DNA of 64,000 bases from Streptomyces fragilis. Its GTDB lineage: Bacteria > Actinomycetota > Actinomycetes > Streptomycetales > Streptomycetaceae. Shown one piece after another: positions 49,975-58,134 of this stretch (positions are counted from its first letter, which is position 1; each line of letters opens with the position of its first letter). A model generated the notes under the pieces. The model made no database searches. It was not told the DNA's origin and saw only the letters and a list, made by a program, of their open reading frames with translations. The DNA is taken from positions 62,001 through 126,000 of the forward strand of contig NZ_BEVZ01000008.1 of assembly GCF_003112515.1 (NCBI RefSeq). The letters are read 5' to 3'. A program made the position numbers and the translations under genes.

Positions 49975-51306
49975 ATGCACGACCCCCGTTCCGACCACCG
50001 CTCCGACCTGCTGCCGGGCCCGCGGTCCGGGCCCGCGGCCGGCGGCCCGGACGCCGGCACCGCCGAGCAGCTCCCTGCCGCACCCTCGCGCCGGCGGCTG
50101 CTCGGCACCGCCGGCGCCACCGGCCTGCTGCTGGGCGCCGGCGGCGTGGCCGCCGGCTACACGGCCGGGCGCGCGACGGCCCCGGAGACGCCCGACGTCG
50201 CTCCCCTGACCGCCCTCGGCGCGAACCGGGCGCAGTTTCACGTGAAACATCAGCCGGGCATCCTCCAGCCGGCGCAGGCGCACGGTCACCTGATCGCCTT
50301 CGACCTGGCCCCGGGCGCAGGCCGTCGGGAAGCCGCGGCGCTGCTCCGCCGCTGGTCCGAGGTGGCCGAACGACTGATGGCCGGACGGCCTGCGCCGCAC
50401 CAGGACACCGCGGTGTCGCGGGACGCGGGCCCTTCGGGCCTGACCGTCACCATCGGCTTCGGCCACAGTTTCTTCGGCCGGACCGGTCTGGAGAAGCAGC
50501 GTCCGGCCGCCCTGGACCCGCTGCCCGCCTTCTCGAGCGACCGTCTGGACAGGACCAGCAGCGACGGGGACCTGTGGGTGCAGGTCGGCGCCGACGACGG
50601 CCCCGTGGCGTTCCACGCCCTGCGGGCCCTGCAGAAGGAGGCCGGAGAGGCGGCCCGGGTCCGCTGGCACATGAGCGGCTTCAACCGGTCGCCGGGCGCC
50701 ACCGCGCGCCCCGCGACCGCGCGCAACCTGATGGGCCAGGTGGACGGAACCAACAACCCGAAGCCGGCCGACGCCGACTTCGACCAGCGGGTCTTCGTTC
50801 CCGCCGGGGGAGAGCCCGCGTGGATGGCGCACGGCTCCTATGCCGTGGTGCGCCGCATCCGCATGCTGCTGGACGACTGGGAGCGGCTTCCCCTGCGGGA
50901 CCAGGAAGCGGTGATAGGCCGCCGCAAGTCCGACGGCGCCCCGCTCAGCGGCGGGGGCGAGACCACGGAGATGGACCTGGAGAAGCTGGACGCCTCCGGC
51001 AGTCCGGTGGTGCCGATGAACGCCCACGCCCGGATCACCCGCCCCGACCAGAACGGCGGAGCCGCCATGCTGCGGCGGCCGTTCTCCTTCCACGACGGCT
51101 TCACCGGCGACGGCGCACCCGACGCCGGCCTGCTCTTCGTCAGCTGGCAGGCCGATCCGCTGCGCGGGTTCGTGCCGGTGCAGCGCAAGCTGGACCGTGG
51201 GGACGCGCTCTCCGCCTTCATCCGTCACGAGGCCAGCGGCCTCTACGCGGTGCCGGGCGGGGCCGCGGAGGGGGAGTACGTGGGGCAGGCACTGCTGGAG
51301 GGCTGA
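49975..51306 (+). CDS. dtpA: Dyp-type heme peroxidase, Tat-exported (DtpA)
   Basis: A 443-residue dye-decolourising peroxidase. A twin-arginine signal (SRRRLLGTAGATGLLLGAGG, about 38-57) predicts export in folded, heme-loaded form. Family residues: GxxDG in MGQVDGTNNP (distal Asp), the proximal His in VPMNAHARITRP, and distal Arg in LRRPFSFHDG. It lies eight bases after the CopCD stop, in the sco-ecuC-copCD-dtpA order known from S. lividans, where DtpA acts with copper chaperones in development. The EfeB role in iron uptake is less likely because efeU and efeO are absent. A parS core lies inside the gene at 50235-50248, encoding QFHVKH. Confidence 0.93.
   Translation: MHDPRSDHRSDLLPGPRSGPAAGGPDAGTAEQLPAAPSRRRLLGTAGATGLLLGAGGVAAGYTAGRATAPETPDVAPLTALGANRAQFHVKHQPGILQPAQAHGHLIAFDLAPGAGRREAAALLRRWSEVAERLMAGRPAPHQDTAVSRDAGPSGLTVTIGFGHSFFGRTGLEKQRPAALDPLPAFSSDRLDRTSSDGDLWVQVGADDGPVAFHALRALQKEAGEAARVRWHMSGFNRSPGATARPATARNLMGQVDGTNNPKPADADFDQRVFVPAGGEPAWMAHGSYAVVRRIRMLLDDWERLPLRDQEAVIGRRKSDGAPLSGGGETTEMDLEKLDASGSPVVPMNAHARITRPDQNGGAAMLRRPFSFHDGFTGDGAPDAGLLFVSWQADPLRGFVPVQRKLDRGDALSAFIRHEASGLYAVPGGAAEGEYVGQALLEG
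50235..50248. promoter_or_regulatory. parS site within dtpA
   Basis: GTTTCACGTGAAAC is a perfect 14-bp palindrome matching the ParB-binding core; with flanks the match to the 16-bp consensus is 15 of 16. In Streptomyces more than twenty such sites surround oriC and nucleate the ParB segregation complex. Confidence 0.9.
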
Positions 51307-51374
51307 GGACGGGACCGGGGTCCGTCATCCGGACCGGGCCTGGCCCGGCCGCCGCGAGGACTACTGTGGGTCGC

Positions 51375-52322
51375 ATGCCCGCGACGTACGCCTATCTCGG
51401 CCCCGAAGGCACCTTCACCGAAGTCGCCCTGCGCACCCTGCCCGAGACGGCCACCCGGGAACTCCTTCCCATGGTCTCCGTGCCGGCCGCGCTGGACGCC
51501 GTACGCGCCGGGGAGGCCGAGGCGGCGTTCGTGCCGATCGAGAACTCCGTCGAGGGCGGGATCACCACCACGCTGGACGAACTGGTCTCGGGCGAGCCGC
51601 TGATGATCTACCGCGAGGTGCTCCTCTCGATCACCTTCGCGCTGCTGGTCCGGCCGGGCACCCGGCTGGAGGACGTCAAGACCGTGACCGCCCATCCCGC
51701 CGCACAGGCGCAGGTCAGGAACTGGATGAAGGCCCACCTCCCGGACGCGCTCTGGGAGTCCGCCGCCTCCAACGCCGACGGCGCCCGGCTGGTGCAGGAG
51801 GGCCGGTACGACGCGGCCTTCGCCGGCGAGTTCGCCGCCGCCCGGTACGGCCTGGTTCCGCTGGAGACGGGCATCCACGACGCGGACAACGCGCAGACCC
51901 GTTTCGTGCTGGTCGGCCGCCCCGCGCGGCCGGCCGCTCCCACCGGCGCGGACAAGACGTCGGTGGTGATCTGGCAGCGTGACGACCACCCCGGCGGGCT
52001 GCGCGACCTGCTGGGTGAGTTCGCCGTCCGGGGCGTCAACCTGATGCTGCTGCAGTCCCGCCCCACCGGTGAGGGAATCGGCAACTACTGCTTCGCCATC
52101 GACGCGGAGGGCCATATCTCGGAACGGCGGGTCGCGGAAAGCCTGATGGGGCTCAAGCGGTCCTGCCTCAAGGTGCGCTACCTGGGTTCCTATCCCCGCG
52201 CCGACATCACCGACGCCGCCTCCGACGCGCTGCCGAGCCCGCTGTCCGGCACCACCGACGCGGAGTTCGTCGCGGCGGCGGAGTGGGTGGCCCGGTGCCA
52301 GGACGGGCGTTTCCCGGACTGA
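51375..52322 (+). CDS. pheA: Prephenate dehydratase
   Basis: A 315-residue enzyme converting prephenate to phenylpyruvate in phenylalanine biosynthesis. PDT domain at 1-190: YLGPEGTFTEVALRTLP, VPIENSVEGGITTTLDEL, and the catalytic TRF in NAQTRFVLVG. ACT regulatory domain at about 200-280 with GGLRDLLGEFAVRGVNLMLL, QSRPTGEGIGNYCF (equivalent of the ESRP allosteric motif) and CLKVRYLGSYPRA. It lacks a chorismate mutase domain, as is usual in actinobacteria. ATG at 51375, 68 bp after dtpA. Confidence 0.96.
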   Translation: MPATYAYLGPEGTFTEVALRTLPETATRELLPMVSVPAALDAVRAGEAEAAFVPIENSVEGGITTTLDELVSGEPLMIYREVLLSITFALLVRPGTRLEDVKTVTAHPAAQAQVRNWMKAHLPDALWESAASNADGARLVQEGRYDAAFAGEFAAARYGLVPLETGIHDADNAQTRFVLVGRPARPAAPTGADKTSVVIWQRDDHPGGLRDLLGEFAVRGVNLMLLQSRPTGEGIGNYCFAIDAEGHISERRVAESLMGLKRSCLKVRYLGSYPRADITDAASDALPSPLSGTTDAEFVAAAEWVARCQDGRFPD

Positions 52323-52740
52323 CGCGAGTTATCCACAGGTCTTGTCCACAGGCGGATCGGGGTGCCGGTGCGCGAGTTGGGGACAAGTCGATGTCAATAC
52401 GGGTTGCCGTCGACAAATCGCTCTTCCCGGATCTTCCCGGCCGAGTTACGGGCAACCTTGCCTCATTCACCCTTTCCCGCGGAATCTCTCATCGACCTCC
52501 CCTCTTTTCACTCGAAAGTGTCTGCATTACTCCTCCTGAGCCCCATTTCGCAGGGGATCGGGCCATCCCGGCACCCATTCGGAGTGCCCAACTCCGTTGT
52601 CCACAGATGGGGCCCGCGCCCTGTGGATAACCCGCGTCCGAGGCTGTGCATTTCTGTGGACAACCTGACGCTCCGCCGCCGTCCGGACACCCGGGAATAC
52701 TGGGTCGTGACCGCCGCGCGCGCACCGGTAGCCTGGTCCC
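52323..52740. other. Intergenic region with a DnaA-box cluster, no gene
   Basis: 418 bp between pheA and serS with no supported gene. It is distinctly less GC-rich than the flanks. Five perfect DnaA-type boxes lie in two groups (separate entry). I see no T-box anticodon/antiterminator structure before serS. Confidence 0.7.
52329..52663. promoter_or_regulatory. Cluster of five DnaA boxes upstream of serS
   Basis: TTATCCACA at 52329-52337 (+), TTGTCCACA at 52342-52350 (+), TTGTCCACA at 52597-52605 (+), TTATCCACA at 52622-52630 (minus) and TTGTCCACA at 52655-52663 (minus). TTGTCCACA is the preferred Streptomyces box; TTATCCACA is the general consensus. The left pair is spaced 13 bp; the right three lie within 67 bp and end 77 bp before serS. 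Too few for oriC, and dnaA and dnaN are absent, so a DnaA-binding regulatory or titration site is likely. Confidence 0.85.
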
Positions 52741-54021
52741 GTGATTGACCTTCGCCTGCTCCGTGAGGACCCTGACCGTGTGCGCGCCTCGCAGCGCGCC
52801 CGTGGAGAGGACGTCGCGCTCGTCGACGCCCTGCTCTCCGCCGACGAGCGGCGCAGGTCGTCCGGCGTCCGCTTCGACGAACTGCGCAACGAGCAGAAGT
52901 CGCTCGGCAAGCTGATCGGCAAGGCGTCCGGCGAGGAGAAGGCCGAACTCCTGAAGCGGGCCGGCACGCTCGCCGCCGACGTGAAGGCCGCCGACGCCCA
53001 GCGCGACGAGGCCGCCGAGGAGACCCAGCGGCTCCTCCTCCAGCTGGGCAACCTGGTGCACCCCGAGGTCCCGGTCGGCGGCGAGGAGGACTTCGTCACC
53101 CGCGAGACCCACGGCGAGATCCGCGACTTCGCGGCCGAGGGCTTCGAGCCCCGCGACCACCTGGAGCTCGGCCGCCTGCTGGGCGCCATCGACGTGGAGC
53201 GCGGCGCCAAGGTCTCCGGTTCGCGCTTCTACTTCCTCACCGGCGTCGGCGCCCTGCTGGAGCTGGCCCTGGTCAACGCCGCGATGGCCCAGGCCACCGC
53301 GGCCGGCTTCACCCCGATGCTGACCCCGGCGCTGGTGCGCCCGCAGTCGATGGCCGGCACCGGTTACCTGAGCCAGGGCTCCGGCCAGGACGTCTACCAC
53401 CTGCCGGAGGACGACCTGTACCTGGTCGGCACCTCCGAGGTGGCGCTCGCCGCGTACCACATGGACGAGATCCTGGACGCCGACCGCCTTCCGCTGCGCT
53501 ACGCCGGCTTCTCGCCCTGCTTCCGCCGTGAGGCCGGTTCGCACGGCAAGGACACCCGCGGCATCTTCCGCGTCCACCAGTTCGACAAGGTGGAGATGTT
53601 CTCCTACGTCGCCCCGGAGGACTCGCAGGCCGAGCACCAGCGCCTGCTGGAGTGGGAGAAGCAGTGGCTGACCTCGCTCGAGCTGCCGTTCCGGGTGATC
53701 GACGTCGCCACCGGTGACCTCGGCTCCTCGGCCGCCCGCAAGTACGACTGCGAGGCGTGGATCCCGACCCAGGGCAAGTACCGCGAGCTGACGTCGACCT
53801 CGGACTGCACCGAGTTCCAGGCCCGCCGCCTGCAGATCCGTCTGCGCGACGGGCAGGGCACCCGCCCGCTGGCCACGCTCAACGGCACGCTCTGCGCGGT
53901 GCCGCGCACCATCGTCGCGATCCTGGAGAACCACCAGCAGGCGGACGGCTCGGTGCGCGTGCCCGAGGTCCTGCGCCCCTACCTCGGAGGCCGTGAGGTC
54001 TTCGAGCCGGTGGCCAAGTGA
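52741..54021 (+). CDS. serS: Seryl-tRNA synthetase
   Basis: A 426-residue class IIa synthetase that charges all tRNA-Ser isoacceptors, three of which are encoded in this window. N-terminal antiparallel coiled coil at about 30-105 (SADERRRSSGVRFDELRNEQ; EEKAELLKRAGTLAADVKAA) contacts the long variable arm. Class II motifs: motif 2 FSPCFRREAGSHGKDTRGIF and motif 3 NGTLCAVPRTIVAILENHQQ. GTG at 52741 right after GGTCCC. The HAD gene overlaps its stop by four bases. Confidence 0.97.
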   Translation: MIDLRLLREDPDRVRASQRARGEDVALVDALLSADERRRSSGVRFDELRNEQKSLGKLIGKASGEEKAELLKRAGTLAADVKAADAQRDEAAEETQRLLLQLGNLVHPEVPVGGEEDFVTRETHGEIRDFAAEGFEPRDHLELGRLLGAIDVERGAKVSGSRFYFLTGVGALLELALVNAAMAQATAAGFTPMLTPALVRPQSMAGTGYLSQGSGQDVYHLPEDDLYLVGTSEVALAAYHMDEILDADRLPLRYAGFSPCFRREAGSHGKDTRGIFRVHQFDKVEMFSYVAPEDSQAEHQRLLEWEKQWLTSLELPFRVIDVATGDLGSSAARKYDCEAWIPTQGKYRELTSTSDCTEFQARRLQIRLRDGQGTRPLATLNGTLCAVPRTIVAILENHQQADGSVRVPEVLRPYLGGREVFEPVAK

Positions 54022-54854
54022 CGCCCTCCCCCTCGTCCCCCCACTCGTCCCCCTCGCCCTTCCCCTACCGGCTGATCGCGACCGACCTCGACGGGACGCT
54101 GCTGCGTTCCGACGACACGATCTCCGGGCGCACCCGTGACGCGCTCGCCGCCGCCGCCGCGGCGGGCGCGGCCCACATCGTGGTGACCGGGCGCGGCGTG
54201 CCGTGGACCCGTGACGTGCTCGACGACCTGGGGTACCGGGGCATCGCCGTGTGCAGCCAGGGCGGCCAGGTCTACGACGCGGGCGCGGGACGGCTGCTGA
54301 CCTCGGTCACCCTGGACCGCAGGATCGCCGAGCTGGCGCTCGCCAAGATCGAGGCGGAGACGGGGCCGCTGTTCGTCGCGGTGGCCCGGGACGGGCTCGA
54401 CGGTGAGGTCCTGGTCTCCCCCGGCTACCGGTCGGTGGGCCACCTGCCGGCCGAGCCGCTCACCGACCCCGCCGACCTGTGGGCGGCGCCGCTGAGCAAG
54501 CTCTACATCCAGCACCCCACCATGGGCGACGACGAGCTCACCGAGGCGGCCCAGCGGATCGCCGGCGGGTTCGTCACCGTGGTGATGGCCGGCGCGGGGA
54601 TCGTGGAGCTGCTGCCGCTGGGCCTGAGCAAGGCCACGGGGCTGTCGGTGGCGGCCCGCCGGCTGGGCGTGAAGGCCGCCGAGACCATCGCGTTCGGGGA
54701 CATGCCCAACGACATACCGATGTTCCGGTGGGCGTCCTGGGGTGTGGCCATGGCCGACGCCCACGACGAGGTCAAGGCGGTCGCGGACGAGGTCACCACG
54801 TCCAACGACGCGGACGGCATCGCCGTCGTCCTGGAACGTCTCCTCGCCCGCTGA
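54018..54854 (+). CDS. HAD-superfamily Cof-like phosphatase
   Basis: A 278-residue HAD type IIB hydrolase. Motif I ATDLDGTLLRSDDTIS with the nucleophile Asp near residue 22; motif II VVTGRGVP; motif III Lys in GLSKATGLSVAARR; motif IV FGDMPNDIPMF. A mixed alpha/beta cap lies between. Such enzymes dephosphorylate sugar phosphates, FMN or similar. The GTG at 54018 overlaps the serS stop (GTGA), so it is translated with serS. A paralogue lies at 61023. Confidence 0.92.
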   Translation: MTPSPSSPHSSPSPFPYRLIATDLDGTLLRSDDTISGRTRDALAAAAAAGAAHIVVTGRGVPWTRDVLDDLGYRGIAVCSQGGQVYDAGAGRLLTSVTLDRRIAELALAKIEAETGPLFVAVARDGLDGEVLVSPGYRSVGHLPAEPLTDPADLWAAPLSKLYIQHPTMGDDELTEAAQRIAGGFVTVVMAGAGIVELLPLGLSKATGLSVAARRLGVKAAETIAFGDMPNDIPMFRWASWGVAMADAHDEVKAVADEVTTSNDADGIAVVLERLLAR

Positions 54855-55190
54855 CCGGCCGCGCCGCGGAGGGCGCCGACGGCGGGTGCGCAGGGGTGGT
54901 CCCGGGTGGGGCGGCCCGCGCGGGGCTGTGTTCCCGCGCGCTCGAAGCGGCCGCCCCGGGCGGCTCCCAGCAGCACGCACGCGGTGGGGTAACGAATCCC
55001 ACCGGCGCCGGCGCGGGCCTGCCCAGCCGGGGGCCGGGGCCTTTCCTCCCCGTCCCCGCTCCCGGACCACGTCACGCCGGACATGTCCGGCGTGACACCC
55101 CACTGTGCCTCCACGCGGGCCCGCTCCGCCACCGAATTAGCGGGTGGCCTCCGCCACCGCGTCAGCGGGCGGCGGACCGCGCCGGGCGGA
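54855..55190. other. Convergent gap with a 26-bp palindrome
   Basis: 336 bp between the HAD gene and a small minus-strand gene. It is GC-rich and holds no supported gene; its only clear feature is the perfect palindrome at 55071-55096, listed as a terminator. Confidence 0.55.
55071..55096. terminator. 26-bp perfect palindrome, probable bidirectional terminator
   Basis: The arm GTCACGCCGGACA is followed directly by its complement. It lies between convergent genes. As a hairpin it would form a 10-11-bp stem; it could also be a protein-binding site because there is no loop or T-run. Confidence 0.55.
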
Positions 55191-55415
55191 TCACCTCCGC
55201 CGCCACCTGCGGCGGCGCGCCTTGCTCCAGAACCAGCCCGCCGGGGGCCGGTCCGTGCGCCACGGCTCCGGCTCCGGCGGCTCCCGCCGCCACCGCGCCG
55301 CCAGCATCCTGGCCCGGCCCGACGGCTCCTGGACCGTCGCGCCGCGGACGAAGTCCTCGTCCAGGACGACCTCGTCCCAGTCCTGTGGACCCGCCGTCCC
55401 GTCAGGCTCCGCCAT
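55191..55415 (-). CDS. Small Arg/Trp-rich conserved hypothetical protein
   Basis: A 74-residue protein: an acidic N-terminal third (MAEPDGTAGPQDWDEVVLDE), then a basic C-terminal half ending PPAGWFWSKARRRRWRRR. The ATG at 55415 has GGGAGG nine bases upstream; a GTG at 55442 is an alternative. No domain recognised. It is upstream of nothing on its strand, convergent with the HAD gene and divergent from no close neighbour. Confidence 0.65.
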   Translation of the reverse strand: MAEPDGTAGPQDWDEVVLDEDFVRGATVQEPSGRARMLAARWRREPPEPEPWRTDRPPAGWFWSKARRRRWRRR

Positions 55416-55530
55416 CTCCCCGTACCTCCCGGATCCCCTCACGCCCAGTGTGCCCGGGCGGAAGGGGATCCGGAATCCTGTTCGAGGAGATCGACGCCGA
55501 CAGCGCCCCGTAGCGGAGGGCGCGCGGGCC

Positions 55531-56259
55531 TCACTCCTCGGTGGCGGGGGTCAGCGTGCGCAGGCGGCGTGCCCCGTACCAGGCGGCCAGCACGGTGACC
55601 ACGACCAGCAGCACCGCGCCGGTGACCGTGGTGACCTCGGAGGTGACCAGCTTCCCCTCGGCCAGGTCACCGCCGACCGCCAGCGCCCACTGCTGGACGC
55701 TCAGGGACCGCGCCCCCGGCACGAAGGAGCCGAGCAGCGCCTCCCAGACCAGTGCGTAGACCAGACCGACGACCACCGCGTGACGCGTGATCGTGCCCAG
55801 CATCAGGAAGAGCGAGGCGTAGGCCACCGAGGCGACCAGGGCGGCGACCGTGTAGGCGACGGCGACCCCGTCCGCCGTGCCCGCCAGGATCAGCGCGGAC
55901 ACCAGGGTGGGGACGGCCGAGAAGACCATCGTCACCGCGATCGCGACGACCAGCTTGGTGAGCAGCACGGTGCGCCGCTTCACCGGCTTGCTGAGCAGGT
56001 ACATCACCGAACCGTCGTCGATCTCGGGACCGATCGCCCCGGTGCCGGCGATCACGCCGACGATCGGCACCATGGCGGCCAGGGCGAAGCCGCCGAGCAC
56101 GTTGACCGCGCTCTGCGGGTCGGCGCCGGCCATGAGCCGCACCACGACGGAGATCACCACGAGCAGCAGCGGCAGACTGCCGAGGACGAGGGCGCGGCGC
56201 CGGCCGAGCAGGGCCCGCTAGGTGAGCCGGGCCACCGTGGGATGGAAGGCTGTGGACAT
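55531..56259 (-). pseudogene. ABC transporter permease broken by an in-frame TAG at codon 14
   Basis: From ATG 56259 (AGGAGG eight bases upstream) the frame reads MSTAFHPTVARLT, TAG, then RALLGRRRALVLGSLPLLLV and on through six membrane helices to TLTPATEE at 55531. Family members I remember continue T-Y-R at this point, so a TAC-to-TAG change is the simplest explanation. The rest of the 242-codon gene is intact and without frameshift. Translation might restart at GTG codons about 20 residues later, losing the N-terminal amphipathic segment. It is the last gene of a four-gene ABC operon. A sequencing error is also possible. Confidence 0.8.
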
Positions 56260-56287
56260 CGTGAGGGCCTCCTGGGCCGCTGTGTCG

Positions 56288-57199
56288 CTAGGCCGCGACA
56301 AGGTACGAGAAGACGGACTCGAGGGACTCGTCGGACGGCGACACCGTGTAGAGCCGGATGCCGTGGTCGCGGGCCACCCTGGGCAGCAGTGCGGTGAACC
56401 GGCCGAAGTCGGCCGCCTGGATCAGCAGCGCGTCCTCGGCGGCGTCCACCTCGATGCCCGACGTCGACGGGTCGCCGATCAGCGCCGCGGCCAGGGCCCG
56501 GTCGTCGCTGGAGCGCACCAGGTAGCGGTGCGGGCGGTCGGTCATCAGGCGGCGGATGGAGCGGAAGTCGCCGCTGGCCGCGTGGCGTCCGGCGACCACC
56601 ACCTCGATGTGCGAGGCCACCTGCTCGACCTCCTCCAGGATGTGGGAGGAGAACAGCACGGTGCGGCCCTCGGCCCCCATGCGGCGCAGCACCTCCATCA
56701 GCTGCATCCGCTGGCGCGGGTCCATCCCGTTGAACGGCTCGTCGAGCAGCAGCACCGAGGGCCCGTGCACCAGCGCGGACGCCATCTTCACGCGCTGCCG
56801 CATGCCCTTGGAGTAGGTGCCGATCCGGCGGTCCTGGGCGTACTCCATCTCCACCAGGGCCAGGGCGCGCTGTGCCTCGGCATCACCCAGACCGTGCAGC
56901 TCGGCGTTGGCCACGACGAACTCACGGCCGGTCAGGAAGTCGTACATCGCCTCGCGTTCGGGGACGATGCCGATCTCCCGGTAGATGTCCTCGTTGCGCC
57001 AGACCGGCCTGCCGTCGAGGGTGACCGTCCCGGCCGAGGGGGAGAGGAACCCCGCCATCATGTTGATGAGGGTGGACTTCCCCGCTCCGTTCGGCCCCAG
57101 CAGACCGGTGACGCCCGGGCCGACGTCCATGGTGATGTCGTTGACGGCGACCACGTTGCCGAACCAGCGGGAGACGTGGTCGAGCTTGATGGTGGTCAC
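56288..57199 (-). CDS. ABC transporter ATP-binding protein
   Basis: A 303-residue ABC ATPase: Walker A GLLGPNGAGKSTLINMM near residue 35, Q-loop region IGIVPEREAMYDFLTGREF, signature YSKGMRQRVKMASALVH, Walker B SVLLLDEPFNGMDPRQ and H-loop LFSSHILEEV, then an 85-residue C-terminal domain as in CcmA/NatA-type exporters. The GTG start overlaps the stop of the upstream permease by four bases. It should pair with the permease at 55531 or 57196. If the former is dead, this subunit may work with the latter. Confidence 0.94.
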   Translation of the reverse strand: MTTIKLDHVSRWFGNVVAVNDITMDVGPGVTGLLGPNGAGKSTLINMMAGFLSPSAGTVTLDGRPVWRNEDIYREIGIVPEREAMYDFLTGREFVVANAELHGLGDAEAQRALALVEMEYAQDRRIGTYSKGMRQRVKMASALVHGPSVLLLDEPFNGMDPRQRMQLMEVLRRMGAEGRTVLFSSHILEEVEQVASHIEVVVAGRHAASGDFRSIRRLMTDRPHRYLVRSSDDRALAAALIGDPSTSGIEVDAAEDALLIQAADFGRFTALLPRVARDHGIRLYTVSPSDESLESVFSYLVAA

Positions 57200-58134
57200 A
57201 GCCCGGCCTTTCGGTAGCGGCGGATCAGAAGGGCGTAGCAGCCGGCGATCAGCGCGACGACGGCCAGCAGGTAGACGACGCCCTGGGCGGTGGACGGCCC
57301 GGTGTTGCCCGGGAAGGGGCCCTCGGCGTCGAGGAAGGCGTGCTGGAGGCCGTAGATGAGGCTGCTCGGCGAGAAGAGGCCGATCCAGTTCACGGCGCCT
57401 TGGGCCCCGCTCTCCTCCGCGGCGACCTGCAGCGCCGTGACGGCGGTGAAGGACAGGGTCATCACGGCGATCACCGCGGCCACGCCGAAGCCGCGGCGCG
57501 GCGTGAGGGCGGCGACCAGCAGGGCGACGGCCGAGTGCAGCAGGGAGAGCACGGCGGCGCCGGCGAGCCCCTGGGCGAAGCCGGTCGTCTGGTCCGTGAA
57601 GTCCAGCTTCGCCAGCAGCGCGCCCGCGTAGAGGAGCACCAGGGGCAGCGAGGTGAGCACGAAGACCGCCGAGGCCATCGCCGCGTACTTGGCCCGGACG
57701 TAGTCGGAGGTCTCGATGGGGCGGGAGAAGTACAGCGGCATGGTCCGGTACCTCAGGTCCAGCGAGACCGCCTGGGGCGCCTGGGCGGCGAGGAACAGGG
57801 CGATCACCATGTCGAAGCCGACCGCGTACTCGACGTAGGGGATGGGCAGTTCCTCGCTGCCGGTGATCATGGTGGTCGCCACCGCGATCACCGCCGGCAG
57901 CGCCATGACGGCGGTGATGATCACCGGCACGATCTTGGAGCGCGCGGAGCGGCCGAGGCCGAAGGCGCCGCGCAGGGACTGCGCGAACAGTGAGCGGCGG
58001 GCGTAGGAGCGGCCCAGGCGGGGTCCGTCGTAGCCGCGGTAGCCGATGTCGTGGATCCGGCTCTCGGGCGCGGCGCCGTCGCCCGGCCGTGACCTGTCCG
58101 GGGAGCCGGACGGCGTGAGGCTATCGGTCGTCAT
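57196..58134 (-). CDS. ABC-2 type transporter permease
   Basis: A 312-residue protein. A cytoplasmic N-terminus of about 70 residues (RIHDIGYRGYDGPRLGRSYA) leads to six membrane segments (IVPVIITAVMALPAVIAVAT; YAVGFDMVIALFLAAQAPQA; and so on to VVYLLAVVALIAGCYALLIR). It overlaps the upstream ATPase by 14 bases and the downstream ATPase by four. The cargo of this exporter is unknown; NatA/NatB-like and antibiotic-resistance exporters share this architecture. Confidence 0.9.
   Translation of the reverse strand: MTTDSLTPSGSPDRSRPGDGAAPESRIHDIGYRGYDGPRLGRSYARRSLFAQSLRGAFGLGRSARSKIVPVIITAVMALPAVIAVATTMITGSEELPIPYVEYAVGFDMVIALFLAAQAPQAVSLDLRYRTMPLYFSRPIETSDYVRAKYAAMASAVFVLTSLPLVLLYAGALLAKLDFTDQTTGFAQGLAGAAVLSLLHSAVALLVAALTPRRGFGVAAVIAVMTLSFTAVTALQVAAEESGAQGAVNWIGLFSPSSLIYGLQHAFLDAEGPFPGNTGPSTAQGVVYLLAVVALIAGCYALLIRRYRKAGL

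Noticed and set aside
50574..52322. A single fused peroxidase-prephenate dehydratase frame of 582 codons
   Set aside because: The first 267 codons are out of frame with dtpA and antisense in composition; pheA starts at 51375 with a standard N-terminus.
52323..52740. Origin of replication
   Set aside because: Five DnaA boxes are too few for a Streptomyces oriC (about twenty), and dnaA, dnaN and gyrase genes are absent.
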